Made by a program: the position numbers and the translations under genes
From: Adenophora triphylla var. japonica
Taxonomy: Eukaryota; Streptophyta; Magnoliopsida; Asterales; Campanulaceae
Assembly (NCBI GenBank): GCA_022495995.1
Contig: JAFEMH010000163.1
Span: 868,001-932,000, forward strand
Length of the DNA stretch: 64,000 bases
Direction: 5' to 3'
In this document: piece by piece, positions 44,363 through 55,160 of the stretch
Numbering within the stretch: the first letter of the stretch is position 1
How the letters are laid out: every line of letters starts with the position of its first letter
The notes under the pieces: generated by a model
The model's input: the letters and a program-made list of their open reading frames with translations, nothing else
What the model was told of the DNA's origin: nothing
Database searches by the model: none

Positions 44363-46511
44363 TGTAACGACCCTAACCCTAGGCACTAATTTTAAATATC
44401 ATATTGCGTGCTTTTAATATTTTTGTTATTATTATGTGTCCATTTTTATATACTTGATTTATTATATTAGAATAAATGATAGGAAAATAAATTATTGTTC
44501 TAAAAGAAAAATAAAGAAAAATAGAAATGTGATAAAGAGTATGAGGAGGTGAAATTTAGTAGATTAAATAATGGGAAATAAGGAAATTTTATTTAAATGG
44601 ATTTGTTTGGTGAAAGCCTTGGTAGGGTGAAGGGGGGGGGGGGGGCATAACCCTTCCCCCTAATTTCCTCAACTTTGGCTTAATAGTCAAACTCCCACCT
44701 TACCTCCCCATACCCTCTCTTACTACTCCCACACTCTTTCCCCCCCTCCTTCATCATTTCTCTTACTTCTTCCTCTAGACAAGAACCTCCATGGAAGCCA
44801 TGTGAAGCCTCCCATTTCAAGAGTTCTTACCAAGTTCATTCCTCAACCATTTCCAAATCCAAGTGTCCTTTTGTGAGTGGTTCATCTCAAGGAGTTGATC
44901 AAGCCTAGAAAAGCTTCATTTCATCTTGTATTGGCTCAAGTGAGTTGTTATGATTTCCCTTCTCTTACTTGTTCATACTCTTCTTAATGTTCTCCTTGTT
45001 CTTATGATGTTGGGTTCATACTTTGGAAATTTTATAGTAGTTGAATGAGTAGTAAATGGAAGAGAATGAAGTTTGTGATCTTGGAAGATAACCTAGAGGA
45101 TTTGAAATGGGTGAAGGTTATAATGATAAATAATTTAGAATCACTTATTTTGGGTTTATATGATTTTATGATAATCCTTGTAGAATTAGAAATTACTTGG
45201 TGTTCATGAGTATAAGAAGTATGGCAAAGGAAAGTAAAATGGTAAGAGACTAAAAGGGAAAACTTGGGAATTTGGCTCGTACACTCGGGCGGTCGCCCGG
45301 GGCACGAGCGGCCGCCCATGTGTCCGTAAACTAGAATGCTTGAAAAACCCTCTTGGGCGGTCGCCCAAGAGGTATGGGCGGTCGCCCAAGACCCCAGAAA
45401 ACTGAACTTTGAATCTGAACCAGAATTTGTGTAGCAACCTTGTTTGGTCCCTTATAGATTGTGACTCCCACTTGGTAAATTGAACTTGGATCTTCATAGA
45501 GGCTTTGTAGTATTGTATAATGATCTTGTAGGATGGATTGATGATATTTCCTTGCCTTACATTGAGTTCATATACATTGTTTATATTATGCATAGTGTGT
45601 TGAATAAATGTTGCACTATGATATTGGTTGGACATGAGTATATTTTACCATGTTGATATATTGTTATCCCTTTTTGTGGATTCTATTCAAGTATCTATTA
45701 TGTGCTTGATAATGTGTGAGTCAGCTGACATTTGGGGGTATAACATAATACGGTCAATTAGGAAAGTGTGACCTAATGTGATCGGATTATGTTATATCTG
45801 TGGCCGTCCCCTCCGTGGCCACGGGATGGGGTATAGCATCTGTATTGAGCCAAAACCTTACAGAGTTGCTACTTTGTCTTATTTGGTTCCCCGAAACGGG
45901 TCTTATAAGACGTGAGTATTGCTTAAGCAGCTCACTGTAAGATTGGAGTATTATTATACCCAATGTTGTACGACTACTGTTCAGACGGGAAAAGGTAAAC
46001 CAAGGTAATGGAATGTGTTTATAGCTTTCCCAATGTGTTAAGTGCGACTTATTATGTGTTGCATTTATTTGGCATATTGCTGCATTCATAATAGCTTGCT
46101 GAGATTTATTCTCACCCCTCTCCCTTTAATGTTTTTAGATCCCGAGACAGGCGGACCGGCCCAGTAAGGACGGAAAGGAGTTTGGCAGTGAGCTTTTGGG
46201 TATTGTCGGGGTACGTTAGGTTGGCGTAGAAAGTATATTTTGCTATAATTCCTTTTGGGAGTTTGTAATTATTAAACTTAAACTTTCTACGTTGAAACCA
46301 TAATCTTTTGTAACTAAAACAGTTTAAGTATTTTCAAAGTTGGTCAACTCTTCCTCCGATGTGGAGAATAGTGGAGTTGTTTTGAAATGAAAATGTTATT
46401 GATGTTGATGTTTGAAGTTTAATTCAAAGTTTTAAAAGTTTAGTATATTTGGGTTAGTTTGAGGACGCTCCAACTCGGGACACGTGTAGGTTCCGGGTCG
46501 GGGTCCTCACA
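44363..46511 (+). repeat. Chromovirus 3' LTR
   Basis: It begins TGTAACGACCCTAACCC and ends CCTCACA, followed by GTATC. It is nearly identical to the 5' LTR. The main visible differences are a longer poly-G near 44630 and edits around the palindromes. Confidence 0.95.
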
Positions 46512-46537
46512 GTATCAGGTGAGTGCGCTAGTGTATA

Positions 46538-46802
46538 CTCCCTCCGTCCCGGCCGATTTAGGATTTTTTGAAATGGCACGGGAATTAAGAAAAAGGTAAA
46601 TATTGTGAGTGTAATTTAAAAATAGGAGAGAGAATGAGTGGAGGGAATAGTAAATTATAATGGTGTTGTGAGTATTAAAATAATGTAGGAGAGAGAATGA
46701 GTGGAGAGAATAGTGATTTAAGGTTTCCATTTTGGGCCGTCCTAAGTCGGGTGGGACGCCCAAAAATGGCAAAAAGTCCTAAGTCGGCCGGGACGAAGGG
46801 AG
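46538..46802. mobile_element. Stowaway-like MITE (inverted copy 1)
   Basis: Ends CTCCCTCCGTCCCGGCCGA and TCGGCCGGGACGAAGGGAG are flanked by TA. Its interior is the reverse complement of the MITE at 47045-47308. Confidence 0.9.
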
Positions 46803-47044
46803 TATAACACAGTATGTGTTTGAGTGTTAATGTTAGAAAAAAAATAATGTCAGTGCTAGCGTTATTGAGTGCCAGTGTACATGCAAAAAAGCGTAAGTAC
46901 ACGTATAAAAAATTGTCAGTGTAAAAAAACAGTGTCAGTGAATTTATTATTAAGTGTTAGTGTAAATGAGTGTCAGTGTTAGGATAAAATAGTGTTAGTG
47001 TTAGTATGAAAAAATGTCAGTGTAAAAGAGTGTCAGTAAATATA
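46803..47044. repeat. Degenerate AGTGTCAGTGTTA repeat
   Basis: Loose copies of AGTGTCAGTGT and TTAGTGT every 10-20 bp lie between the two inverted MITEs. Confidence 0.75.
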
Positions 47045-47308
47045 CTCCCTCCGTCCCGACCGACTTAGGACTTTTTGCCATTTTGGGCGTCCCACCCGAC
47101 TTAGGACGGCCCAAAATGGAAACCTTAAATCACTATTCTCTCCACTCATTCTCTCTCCTACATTATTTTAATACTCACAACACCATTATAATTTACTATT
47201 CCCTCCACTTATTCTCTCTCCTATTTTTAAATTACACTCACAACATTTACCTTTTTCTTAATTTTCGTGCTATTTTAAAAAATTCTAAGCCGATCGAAAC
47301 GGAGAGAG
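47045..47308. mobile_element. Stowaway-like MITE (inverted copy 2)
   Basis: It starts CTCCCTCCGTCCCGACCGAC after TA and ends AAACGGAGAGAG before TA, 372 bp upstream of the ALOG start codon. Confidence 0.9.
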
Positions 47309-47679
47309 TATTATTTAAATATCAACGTAAATAAATATTAGTGTTAGTGTAAAACAATATTGATAGGGCAGGGAAGACAATAAACGATCCAATAATAATG
47401 ACTTTTTGAGAAAGAATGTAAGAGTATTTAATAATTGAGTTTTTACACGTGGACGGGTTGAGAACAACAAAAAGTAAGCTGGTGCCGTTGAAAGACAGGT
47501 CTAAGTGCTCTTCTTTCATGGCTTGTGTGGGCCCCTCACTTGTCTCCTTCCCCACCATCTTTCCCTCCCACCTCTCATTCCCCTTTTAATATCTCACTCA
47601 TCTTCTCAGTTCTCACTCATTCCCCATCTCCCCCCCCCATAACCCAATTCCCAGCTCACAAATTGATCCAATTAAAATC

Positions 47680-48192
47680 ATGTCAGCAGCCATCGCCGCC
47701 GCAGCAACCGCCGCTTTAATCGGCCGAAACAACCGCACCCGCAAAACCATCTCAACGCCGGATATAGGAAACACCTTCGTCCACCGTCATGAGGAGCGCT
47801 TACTACTACTTGGTCGGTACGATTCACAGAAACGCCGCGACTGGAACACGTTCCGACAATACTTACGAACCCACCGTCCGACGCTCGCTGTGTCCCGGTG
47901 TAGTGGGGCCCACGTAATCGAATTCCTACGATACCTCGACCAATTCGGAAAGATAAAGCTCCACAAGAACGATTGCCCATTAATTGGCCGATCCCACTGC
48001 CAATTGTCTTGCTCTTGCCCTCTCCGGCAAGCATCGGCCAGCCTCGACGGTTTAATCGGCCGGCTTTTTGCTGCGTATGAAGAAAATGGTGGGTTGCCGG
48101 GGAGAAACCCGTTTGGGGAGCGGAGTGTACGGTTGTATTTGGTGGAGGTGAGGGAAAGTCAGGCCAAGGGTAGAGGAATAGTTATACCCTAG
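47680..48192 (+). CDS. ALOG/DUF640 protein (LSH/G1-like)
   Basis: A single-exon gene of 170 residues carrying the ALOG domain (about 45-168) of the LIGHT-DEPENDENT SHORT HYPOCOTYLS/Oryza G1 family. These are nuclear DNA-binding regulators of meristem and organ-boundary development. Visible motifs are [40 protein letters not shown], the zinc-ribbon insert (H95, C99, C111, C113), [25 protein letters not shown] and [20 protein letters not shown]. The start ATG precedes an Ala-rich N-terminus. After KGRGI the protein stops (VIP), whereas relatives usually continue into a KKRKR-type nuclear signal, so this copy ends early. An SLSRCSG-type Ser-Leu is Ala-Val here. No frameshift is seen. Closest family member cannot be assigned. 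Confidence 0.93.
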   Translation: MSAAIAAAATAALIGRNNRTRKTISTPDIGNTFVHRHEERLLLLGRYDSQKRRDWNTFRQYLRTHRPTLAVSRCSGAHVIEFLRYLDQFGKIKLHKNDCPLIGRSHCQLSCSCPLRQASASLDGLIGRLFAAYEENGGLPGRNPFGERSVRLYLVEVRESQAKGRGIVIP

Positions 48193-48275
48193 GAAGTTTT
48201 AACATTAGATTTATCGCACTTGTTGCAAAAAGGTATAAATTATTGTAATTTTATGGCTTATGAATAAAGAAAATA

Positions 48276-48550
48276 CTCCCTACGACTCGCTACAAGCTGT
48301 ACACTTTTTTCATTGGGCGTTTCATTATAAACTGCACACTTTCTAAAATGACAAAAAAAATTTACTATTTCACCCACTAATTTTCTCTCCTACATTACTT
48401 TTATACTCACAATACCAATCAATTCACCATTTCCTACCCCAGTTTCTCTCTCCAACCTCACTTTTTATATTCACAACACTTACTCCACTATTTTTCTCCT
48501 TAATTTGCGTACAAATAGTAAGTGTGTACGTTGTAGCGAGACGGTGAGAG
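48276..48550. mobile_element. Stowaway-like MITE downstream of ALOG gene
   Basis: The left end CTCCCTACGACTCGCTACAA and right end TTGTAGCGAGACGGTGAGAG are inverted copies flanked by TA. Confidence 0.8.
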
Positions 48551-48926
48551 TAGACAATTTTTTTTAACGAAACAAACAGCATATCGTTACGATATTAATA
48601 AAATATGAACACAAATTTATAGCATGGTTTACGTAACAGTTTGTTAACTACATTAACGGGCTGAAAAAGACAAATGTTATTCCGTTGTTGAGACAAACTA
48701 CAAATTGCGATAGTAAAAATGAAATAAAAATTGATATTCATAACAAATTGGAATATAAAAGGATATTAATATTTGTAGCACGATAATTAAAAAAAAAATT
48801 CAACGGTAAAAATAAAACAATCGCCAATGCTGGTAGGGCCGTCAATTTGACATCATCCCGCTATACAAATGGGATGGGATTGTATATTTTAATCTCGTAT
48901 AAAAGCGGGTCTGTTTAGGACTGATC
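48551..48926. other. AT-rich intergenic DNA, no gene seen
   Basis: Nothing supportable. Confidence 0.5.
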
Positions 48927-50142
48927 TGTTTAATTTACCCTTGCAAGTGCACAAGTTACCGGTGTAATATATGCGATAGCAGGATGTCGAACCACAAAGG
49001 ACTATATTGGAGAAATAGCAATTTAAAGTAACCAAATGATTTGATTTATGATTTTTAAACTAAATTAATTAAAGCAAAGAATGAATGCAGACAATTCTTA
49101 CGAAATTCAGATATGAGAAGAATCTATGGATTTGGTTCACTCGTATCTCCTACTTATACTTGTATGATTAATGATGTCAATTCTTGCTGAGATTCGTTCA
49201 CAATTATATAGATCCGTAAAGATTCTAATTATCCCCTAATGTTGTATTTTCTATAATGTCCACACAACAATTAAGAAACACATTAAGATCATAAGAACAA
49301 TGAATCTAAACCTAGGATACCAACTAAATGACCCTCCGTTAGATTTAATTATCAAAAGGTTGGCAAATAGTATAAATAACCCACTTACATGCAATTATTT
49401 TATACCCCAAATCAAAAACTCAATCACAGTATCAATAACGACTATTGCAATTAAAGAAGATGAAGAACGATAGACTTTTAATAAACCAACAATAAATTGA
49501 ACTATAAAATATAATCAAGCAGCAATATTCGATACTCGTTACCTCCAATCCACAGAAAAAGAAATTTAGTTCATCATAATTTTGTGAACCCTAAATCTTC
49601 AACAAAGTAGAAAAACGTAATCTCCAAATCTCCTCCTAAGATACGTAATATATGTCCTCCCCTAATATCAAATCTCCCCTTCCTTTTTATACTAGGCAGT
49701 AATCTCTAGCAAATAGGAATACAAAAATAAGCCGACAACAACAGGAGTCCATCATAAGGTCTGCGTGGAACATGGAACAGATTCATAATCCGTGCACTAT
49801 TGGAATACTGATTTCTCATAAGGTCTCTAGCATTTGAACAAATTCCAGTTTAGCCCACCATATTCCATATATTCCTGAAAAGCCCATAAACTTCAACACA
49901 TCTCCCAGCAGCTTTTTAACTTTCAGATTCAGCAATTCAGCCCCTTGAACTTCAGTAATTTTCATCAAAAGTCCCTGGAGCTCCAAATTTCGCCATAATT
50001 GGTTTATATTTTACACTCTCCACCTATTTAACACTGTCTTTCACAAAACACCAAAAACACATCAAATATCAACAAACTCAAGGATTTTGCAAAGAAAAAG
50101 TCTAGAAAATACCTAACAGATGAGTATAAAACTCATCCATCA
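48927..50142 (-). repeat. Athila-like 3' LTR
   Basis: On the minus strand it starts TGATGGATGAG after a purine tract (TTTGGGGGTATT, 50143-50154). It appears to end in the AACA near 48927, just beyond the conserved GGTAACTTGTGCACTTGCAA. The outer boundary is less certain because the partner LTR is outside the window. Confidence 0.65.
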
Positions 50143-50154
50143 AATACCCCCAAA

Positions 50155-51410
50155 CTTAGACTTTGCTAGTCCTCGAGCAAACACTAAAACTATACTAAAA
50201 GTAAATTAAAACTAAACTAGCAAATAATTAAAAACTAACTATTTTATCCACATTCATGTATTCTCCCACAACTGTGCACATTTGATAACATTATATGCCT
50301 CAGGATATGACTAGATCTATCTATGCAAGTGTTAATATGTATTACCATTACTTTTGCTAATTTGCATATGCATTATAGTCAAACTGTAAATCTGTGTGTG
50401 TGTGAATACCGACTCTCCCTTACTTTTCAGACTTGACTTACTTTTATAAAGCCAAGTAGATCGTCATCCCTTCTTTTATTGACTTTGTCTATCATATAAA
50501 ACGTTCTTAAAAAGCAAAATACGAGTGCTATTTAGCACTTGCTCTTCACAACCACAGGCACCCCCGAACTTAATTTTTAGCATTTCAAGCGTATATTTCA
50601 AGTGCTTTTAGCACAATATTAGGATGAACTCAAGGGGAGGGAGTTGGCCTTCACTTCGGATTCGAGCTTGGAACGGACCATCGCGGCGGAAAAGCTCTCC
50701 CTCCATAACGCTACTGCGTACCCAGAAATCTGGTTAAGCTAGAATAGCCCCTATCCAGCTAATCTACACGCCTGGAGGTAACACCAAAGCAACTTTGCAT
50801 GTTTCTTTTATTTACATTATTGTGCCATTGCTCCCACTTTTCCCTTAAGTCCTCGCTTTTATTCATTAATTATCACAACTCAGGGTGCCAACACATATAT
50901 ATATCTCAAGTGTCTAAATAGTACCCATATTTTAGTTTTTAAGAATATTTTATTTGCACACAAACTCATTAACCTAAGGGATAACGATGTACTATAAACT
51001 TGATAAAGTAATTCACAATCATCAACTAAGGGAGACTCGGTGATAGTGCTTTTTAAGAGATTCACAATTTACTCTAATACCTACGCAAAGAATCAAAATG
51101 AATGGTAATACAAGTTAAAACAAGGATAGATAATTCATGGCACATAATTATCCTCACTGGCAGTCCTAAAATACGCACAATCATAGGGAAAACACACGAT
51201 GTTTCAAAACTTTTGACCGCACCGAAGTTGCCTACGTTCCTTCTAAAGTGGGGCGGACCCACAATAAAAGGCTCAGGTCACCGTAGTTCACTCGGGCCCC
51301 ATTTAAGGGGCATGACAGATTTTTTTTTTTTTCATAATTTTTTTTTGAAAATAATAGAAAAAAAATGTAAAATGAAAGACAGTAATCAGAGGTACCCACC
51401 CCCAAACTAA
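50155..51410 (-). other. Athila-like 3' internal region
   Basis: Non-coding DNA between the extra ORFs and the 3' LTR. No gene is supported. Confidence 0.5.
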
Positions 51411-51477
51411 TTTTTTACATTGTCCTCAATGGAAAGTAAAAAAAGAACAAGGTTAGGGATACCTCTCGACAATCACT

Positions 51478-51509
51478 GGGACTGGGACTGGGACTGGGAC
51501 TGGGACGGA
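51478..51509. repeat. GACTGG hexanucleotide repeat
   Basis: About five copies of GGGACT near the C-terminus of the short acidic ORF. On the minus strand they add Ser/Gln/Pro repeats to its tail. Confidence 0.85.
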
Positions 51510-51574
51510 CTTCTAGCTTGCTGAGAGAATTGCTGCACGCGCTGATTAATCTGACCCAACTGTTGCTGCTGGTC

Positions 51575-51814
51575 CTAGTGTCGCTGATCTTCCAGTGCAT
51601 ATCTCTCTGTTACCATATTTATAAGGTTTTGAAGCATCTCTCTGGTACTCGGCTGTGCTCCCTCTATAATATTCTCATCTTCGTCTTCGTCAAGTTCTCG
51701 CAGCTCTTGAACCCTTTGGGTATTTGCAGCAGGTCTAGCTTGTTTTATAACTCCCCGAGGCTTGAGTTGCTCAACCGGGTGCGAGCCAACCTTTGCCCGC
51801 TCACATAGTGTCAT
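51575..51814 (-). pseudogene. Short acidic ORF of the Athila-like element
   Basis: 79 codons reading KPRGVIKQARPAANTQRVQE then an EDEDENIIEG acidic stretch. It is adjacent to, and probably originally continuous with, the larger ORF at 51849-52580. A Gln/Ser-rich tail follows its stop. Confidence 0.45.
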
Positions 51815-51848
51815 GATAAGACTCGGAAAAATGAAGTTCCCTGTGTCA

Positions 51849-52580
51849 TCATTCCCTCATCCCTGAGATCAACTCTGAAATCTCATCCTGAATAATTTTA
51901 CCAACATCTATAGGTTCTCCCGAAAGAATGGTATGAATGAGAATGGCCCTCTGCCAAGTGAGCTCATTCTGGTGCGTAGTTGGCACGGGCCAGAACATGA
52001 ACTTGTGCACTCCTCGTGCTTGAGGCTTTAGAAAAGACTCCTTTATCCGTAATGGTTTTCCGGGGTTTCCAGGTTTCCGCTTCCAAACTGCACCATCAAC
52101 CGCAATGTTGCTTGTTACTTCCGGCTCCAGCTCTCTCCAATCTTTAAGCAAATTCTCTCTATATGCACAGCTTTCTCCTTGATTAAATGAGAACCCATAT
52201 AGCAAATTAATAATCTCAGAATCATATTTAACCTCTTCTCCTTTCACCCAAGACCTGATATAGCCTTTGCAATCACGTGCATTCGAATAAAACTCCCTTA
52301 CTATAGGAACTGCTGCATCTCTAGGCCTTTGGCACAATTCGACCCAACCACGTTTTTGAAAATTTCTTGTCAACCCAAAACTTTTGAAATCAAACTCACG
52401 CTCAACATTCATTGCTCTTCCCATGTTATCCTCATAAAATTTCTGAGCCTCAGTACTCAAAAATTTAGAGCAATCATATTGTGGTTGTTCATCCTCTCCA
52501 TTAGACCTTGGGTTCTTCCTAGCTTTCTTAGCAACAGGGATTTTCTTAGGGACGGTGACAGCGGCTTTCTTTCGACCCAT
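51849..52580 (-). CDS. Athila-like extra ORF (plant transposon protein domain)
   Basis: An uninterrupted 243-codon frame from ATG 52580. It begins with a basic stretch (GRKKAAVTVPKKIPVAKKAR). The body contains FLSTEAQKFYEDNMGRAMNV, PIVREFYSNARDC, SWVKGEEVKYDSEIINLLYG, VTSNIAVDGAVWKRK and LTWQRAILIHTILSGEPIDV. These match the conserved plant transposon protein domain found in the region after pol of Athila-type elements, sometimes called env-like. No signal peptide or membrane segment is visible, so an envelope role is not supported for this copy. The basic start suggests nuclear localisation (inference). It is followed by a second, out-of-frame acidic ORF. Confidence 0.75.
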   Translation of the reverse strand: MGRKKAAVTVPKKIPVAKKARKNPRSNGEDEQPQYDCSKFLSTEAQKFYEDNMGRAMNVEREFDFKSFGLTRNFQKRGWVELCQRPRDAAVPIVREFYSNARDCKGYIRSWVKGEEVKYDSEIINLLYGFSFNQGESCAYRENLLKDWRELEPEVTSNIAVDGAVWKRKPGNPGKPLRIKESFLKPQARGVHKFMFWPVPTTHQNELTWQRAILIHTILSGEPIDVGKIIQDEISELISGMRE

Positions 52581-52584
52581 GGCT

Positions 52585-53180
52585 AATCCTCAATTAATCA
52601 CAAGTAAAACAAATTGATTGCAAATAACAGCCTACTGATTTTGGTGTAACACAGAGCAATAATCACCAAAAACCACACACTTTCAAACTTCCCAATTCTA
52701 CACCAGCAGTAATTCACAATCACAACCACCAAACCCACTTTCAATCAGAAATTCACGTGCTTAACCCAACTGTGGAATTTACTGAATTTATATTGTACCT
52801 TGAGAACTCACACCACGATGAAACGGAGAATTTGCAGTTGGTCTGGTGCTTCAAGGGTTGCCAGACCTGTGGTGTCCGTTTAGGGCGACCGGAGATGGTG
52901 GAGGAGATGGCCGGCGATGGTGGAGAAGACGACCGGAGATGGCGCGGATGGCTGGAGTGCGCCGGTAATCTGATCGGAGCAGAGGGACTCAAGGCGGCGA
53001 CGTTGTAACAGGAGGAATCACCGGGGGTTGCTGCGTTGAACTGGAATCGAGGAGGGAGAGAGCGAGCGAGCGGGAAAGGAAGACTGGGAGAGTTAGGGCA
53101 CGTTGAATTGGGATATTGGTGAAATTAAAATCCCATTTGCCATTTTATATTTTCCCCATTTGTTTTTTTTTGTGTTTTTA
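52585..53180 (-). other. Athila-like spacer between integrase and extra ORF
   Basis: It includes a GC-rich GGAGATGG-type repetitive stretch (52880-52960) and a GAGC run near 53060. This resembles a leader or promoter region for the downstream ORF. No coding region is supported. Confidence 0.45.
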
Positions 53181-53189
53181 AACTAGCTC

Positions 53190-53430
53190 TGGACAACGCC
53201 TAATGCCCTCGCCAAAATTATTACGCCTCCCTGCTCTTTGAGCTAAGGCTCATGGCCTCAGCCATTTTTCAGGAAATTTTGCCACTCCAGCATTTTAAGC
53301 TAAGGCCACACGCTAAGGCCACAGATATAACGCTTCCCTGTTCTTTGAGCCAAGGCTCATGGCCTCAGCCATTTTTCTTGAAATGTTTTCACTCCAGTTT
53401 TTTAAGCTAAGGCCACCAGCCACCTCTCCA
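53190..53430. repeat. About 120-bp tandem duplication
   Basis: CTCATGGCCTCAGCCATTTT recurs at about 53249 and 53348. TAAGCTAAGGCCAC follows in each copy. It lies in the spacer of the Athila-like element. Confidence 0.8.
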
Positions 53431-53889
53431 TCAATTTTGAACTCATTTTCCTTCCTCCATTTTGTTCCATTGTCTTTTCATATATGTCCCAAATTCAAAA
53501 ACCTGCACACACATACACAAGCCAACCCCAACGCGTAAATCTGCTCCAACACAAAAAAATAAAAATAAAAATGACTATAGCAAAAGAATATAAAATAAAA
53601 AATTGTTGACTCTAAAATAAAAATAAAAATATATTTGGAGGGTGACAACTATATACACTCCCCTATAAACCCACAAACTCGAGGAGACTCGTAAAGAGTG
53701 ACACGACTCAAATTTAACGATGCCCACCCCCAAACTCAAAAATTTGCTATGTCCTCAAAGCATAACACAACTTTAAGCAAGTATTGGGTTCAAGGGTTGA
53801 CACGACACTACAGAAATAAATTCAAAAGCAAATAAAATTGATACCTGGTTGGGTTGCCTCCCAACTAGCGCATTTGTTTAACGTCGTTA

Positions 53890-55160
53890 GCCCGACGATG
53901 GCCCCGATTTTACTCGGGGCAAAGATCCGGATCGATCAATGTGGATGACATCAATCTCTTCAAGAATAGAGATTCCTTCATAGTATGGCTTGATCCGGTG
54001 GCCATTCACTTTGAATTGTGTCCCATTGTCTATATTCTTGAGCTCCACCGCTCCATGCGGGAACACCTTGACCACTTCATATGGCCCCGTCCATTTGGAC
54101 CTTAATTTGCTCGGAAATAACTTCAAACGAGAGCTAAAGAGAAGTACCTTCATGCCCGGCCAAAAAGTTTTATGCGTTATTTTCTTGTCATGGTACTTAT
54201 TGGTTCTTTCTTTGTAAATTTTCGCACTCTCATAAGCCTCCTGTCGGATCTCCTCAAGTTCATCCAAAGCAAGTAACCGTTTTTCACCCGCCAAAGTCAA
54301 ATCCATGTTGAGTTCTTTTATTGCCCAGTAGGCTTTATGCTCCAACTCAACCGGAAGATGGCAAGTCTTGCCATACACCAAACGGTACGGGCTCATCCCG
54401 ATGGGTGTTTTATAAGCTGTGCGGTATGCCCATAATGCATCATTCAATTTCAATGCCCAATCTTTTCTTGTGGGACGCACCGTCTTTTCTAACACACCCT
54501 TGATTTGCCTATTACTCACCTCAACTTGTCCTAAGTCCAGGGATGGTATGGTGTTGCTAATTTGTGACTCACCCCATACTTCTTTAGAACCTTGTTAAAC
54601 ATTTTGTTGGTGAAATGAGTTCCTTGATCACTGATGATGGCCCTAGGCACCCCGTACCTGCTAAAAATATTCTCACAAACAAACTTACAAACCACGTTAG
54701 CATCATTAGTTCGAGTGGCAATTGCTTCCACCCACTTTGAAACATAATCAACAGCTACAAGGATATAAGTAAAGCCATATGAAACAGAAAGGGACCCATA
54801 AAATCAATGTCCCAAACATCGAATATATCAACAACTAGATTATAAGTAAGGGGCATCTCATCTCTCTTACCAATCTTTGCCGGTGCGTTGACACTTGTCA
54901 CACCGGCACAAAATTCCCGGGCATCCTTGAATATGGTGGGCCAATATAAACTCGATTGTAGCACTTTTCGCGCAGTCTTTTGACTGCTAAAATGCCCACC
55001 ACACTCAAGATCATGACAAAATCTTAGGACACTATTTTGTTCCTCTTCAGGAACACACCTGCGCACAATCTTGTCAGCACATAACTTAAAGAGATAGGGA
55101 TCATCCCAAATATAGTGTTTTACATCAGACAAAAACTTTCTCTTCTGATGGTAGTGTGAA
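53890..55160 (-). pseudogene. Athila-like integrase
   Basis: On the minus strand: SDVKHYIWDDPYLFKLCADK and RRCVPEEEQ, then the zinc-binding CHDLECGGHFSSQKTARKVL, the first catalytic Asp near WDIDFMGPF, YVSKWVEAIATRTNDANVV, the second Asp in AIISDQGTHFTNKMF and the third Glu in [18 protein letters not shown]. The C-terminal [20 protein letters not shown] region follows. Frameshifts occur near 54755 and 54530. The 5' end is cut at 55160 by another element. Confidence 0.85.

Larger units (their letters stand above)
37655..46511 (+). mobile_element. Tekay/Del-like chromovirus LTR retrotransposon
   Basis: An 8.86-kb Ty3/gypsy element with LTRs of about 2.15 kb at 37655-39806 and 44363-46511. The flanks are GTATT (37650-37654) and GTATC (46512-46516), a target duplication with one change. 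Gene order is gag with two CCHC knuckles, protease, RT, RNase H, integrase and a C-terminal chromodomain-like tail. This is the Tekay/Del pattern. The two LTRs align end to end with few differences, indicating a fairly recent insertion. A small number of frameshifts break the ORF. Confidence 0.95.
48927..55160 (-). mobile_element. Athila-like Ty3/gypsy element, 3' portion
   Basis: On the minus strand this reads integrase (55160 to 53890), a spacer, an extra ORF (52580-51849), a second short acidic ORF (51814-51575), then a purine tract and the 3' LTR (50142-48927). The integrase sequence and an extra ORF between pol and the 3' LTR fit the Athila lineage. The element is interrupted at 55160 by another retrotransposon, so its gag, protease, RT and 5' LTR should lie beyond the right edge of the window. 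Confidence 0.8.

Noticed and set aside
47678..48034. 118-codon minus-strand ORF opposite the ALOG gene
   Set aside because: A shadow of GC-rich coding sequence on the other strand. The plus strand carries a well-conserved family domain.
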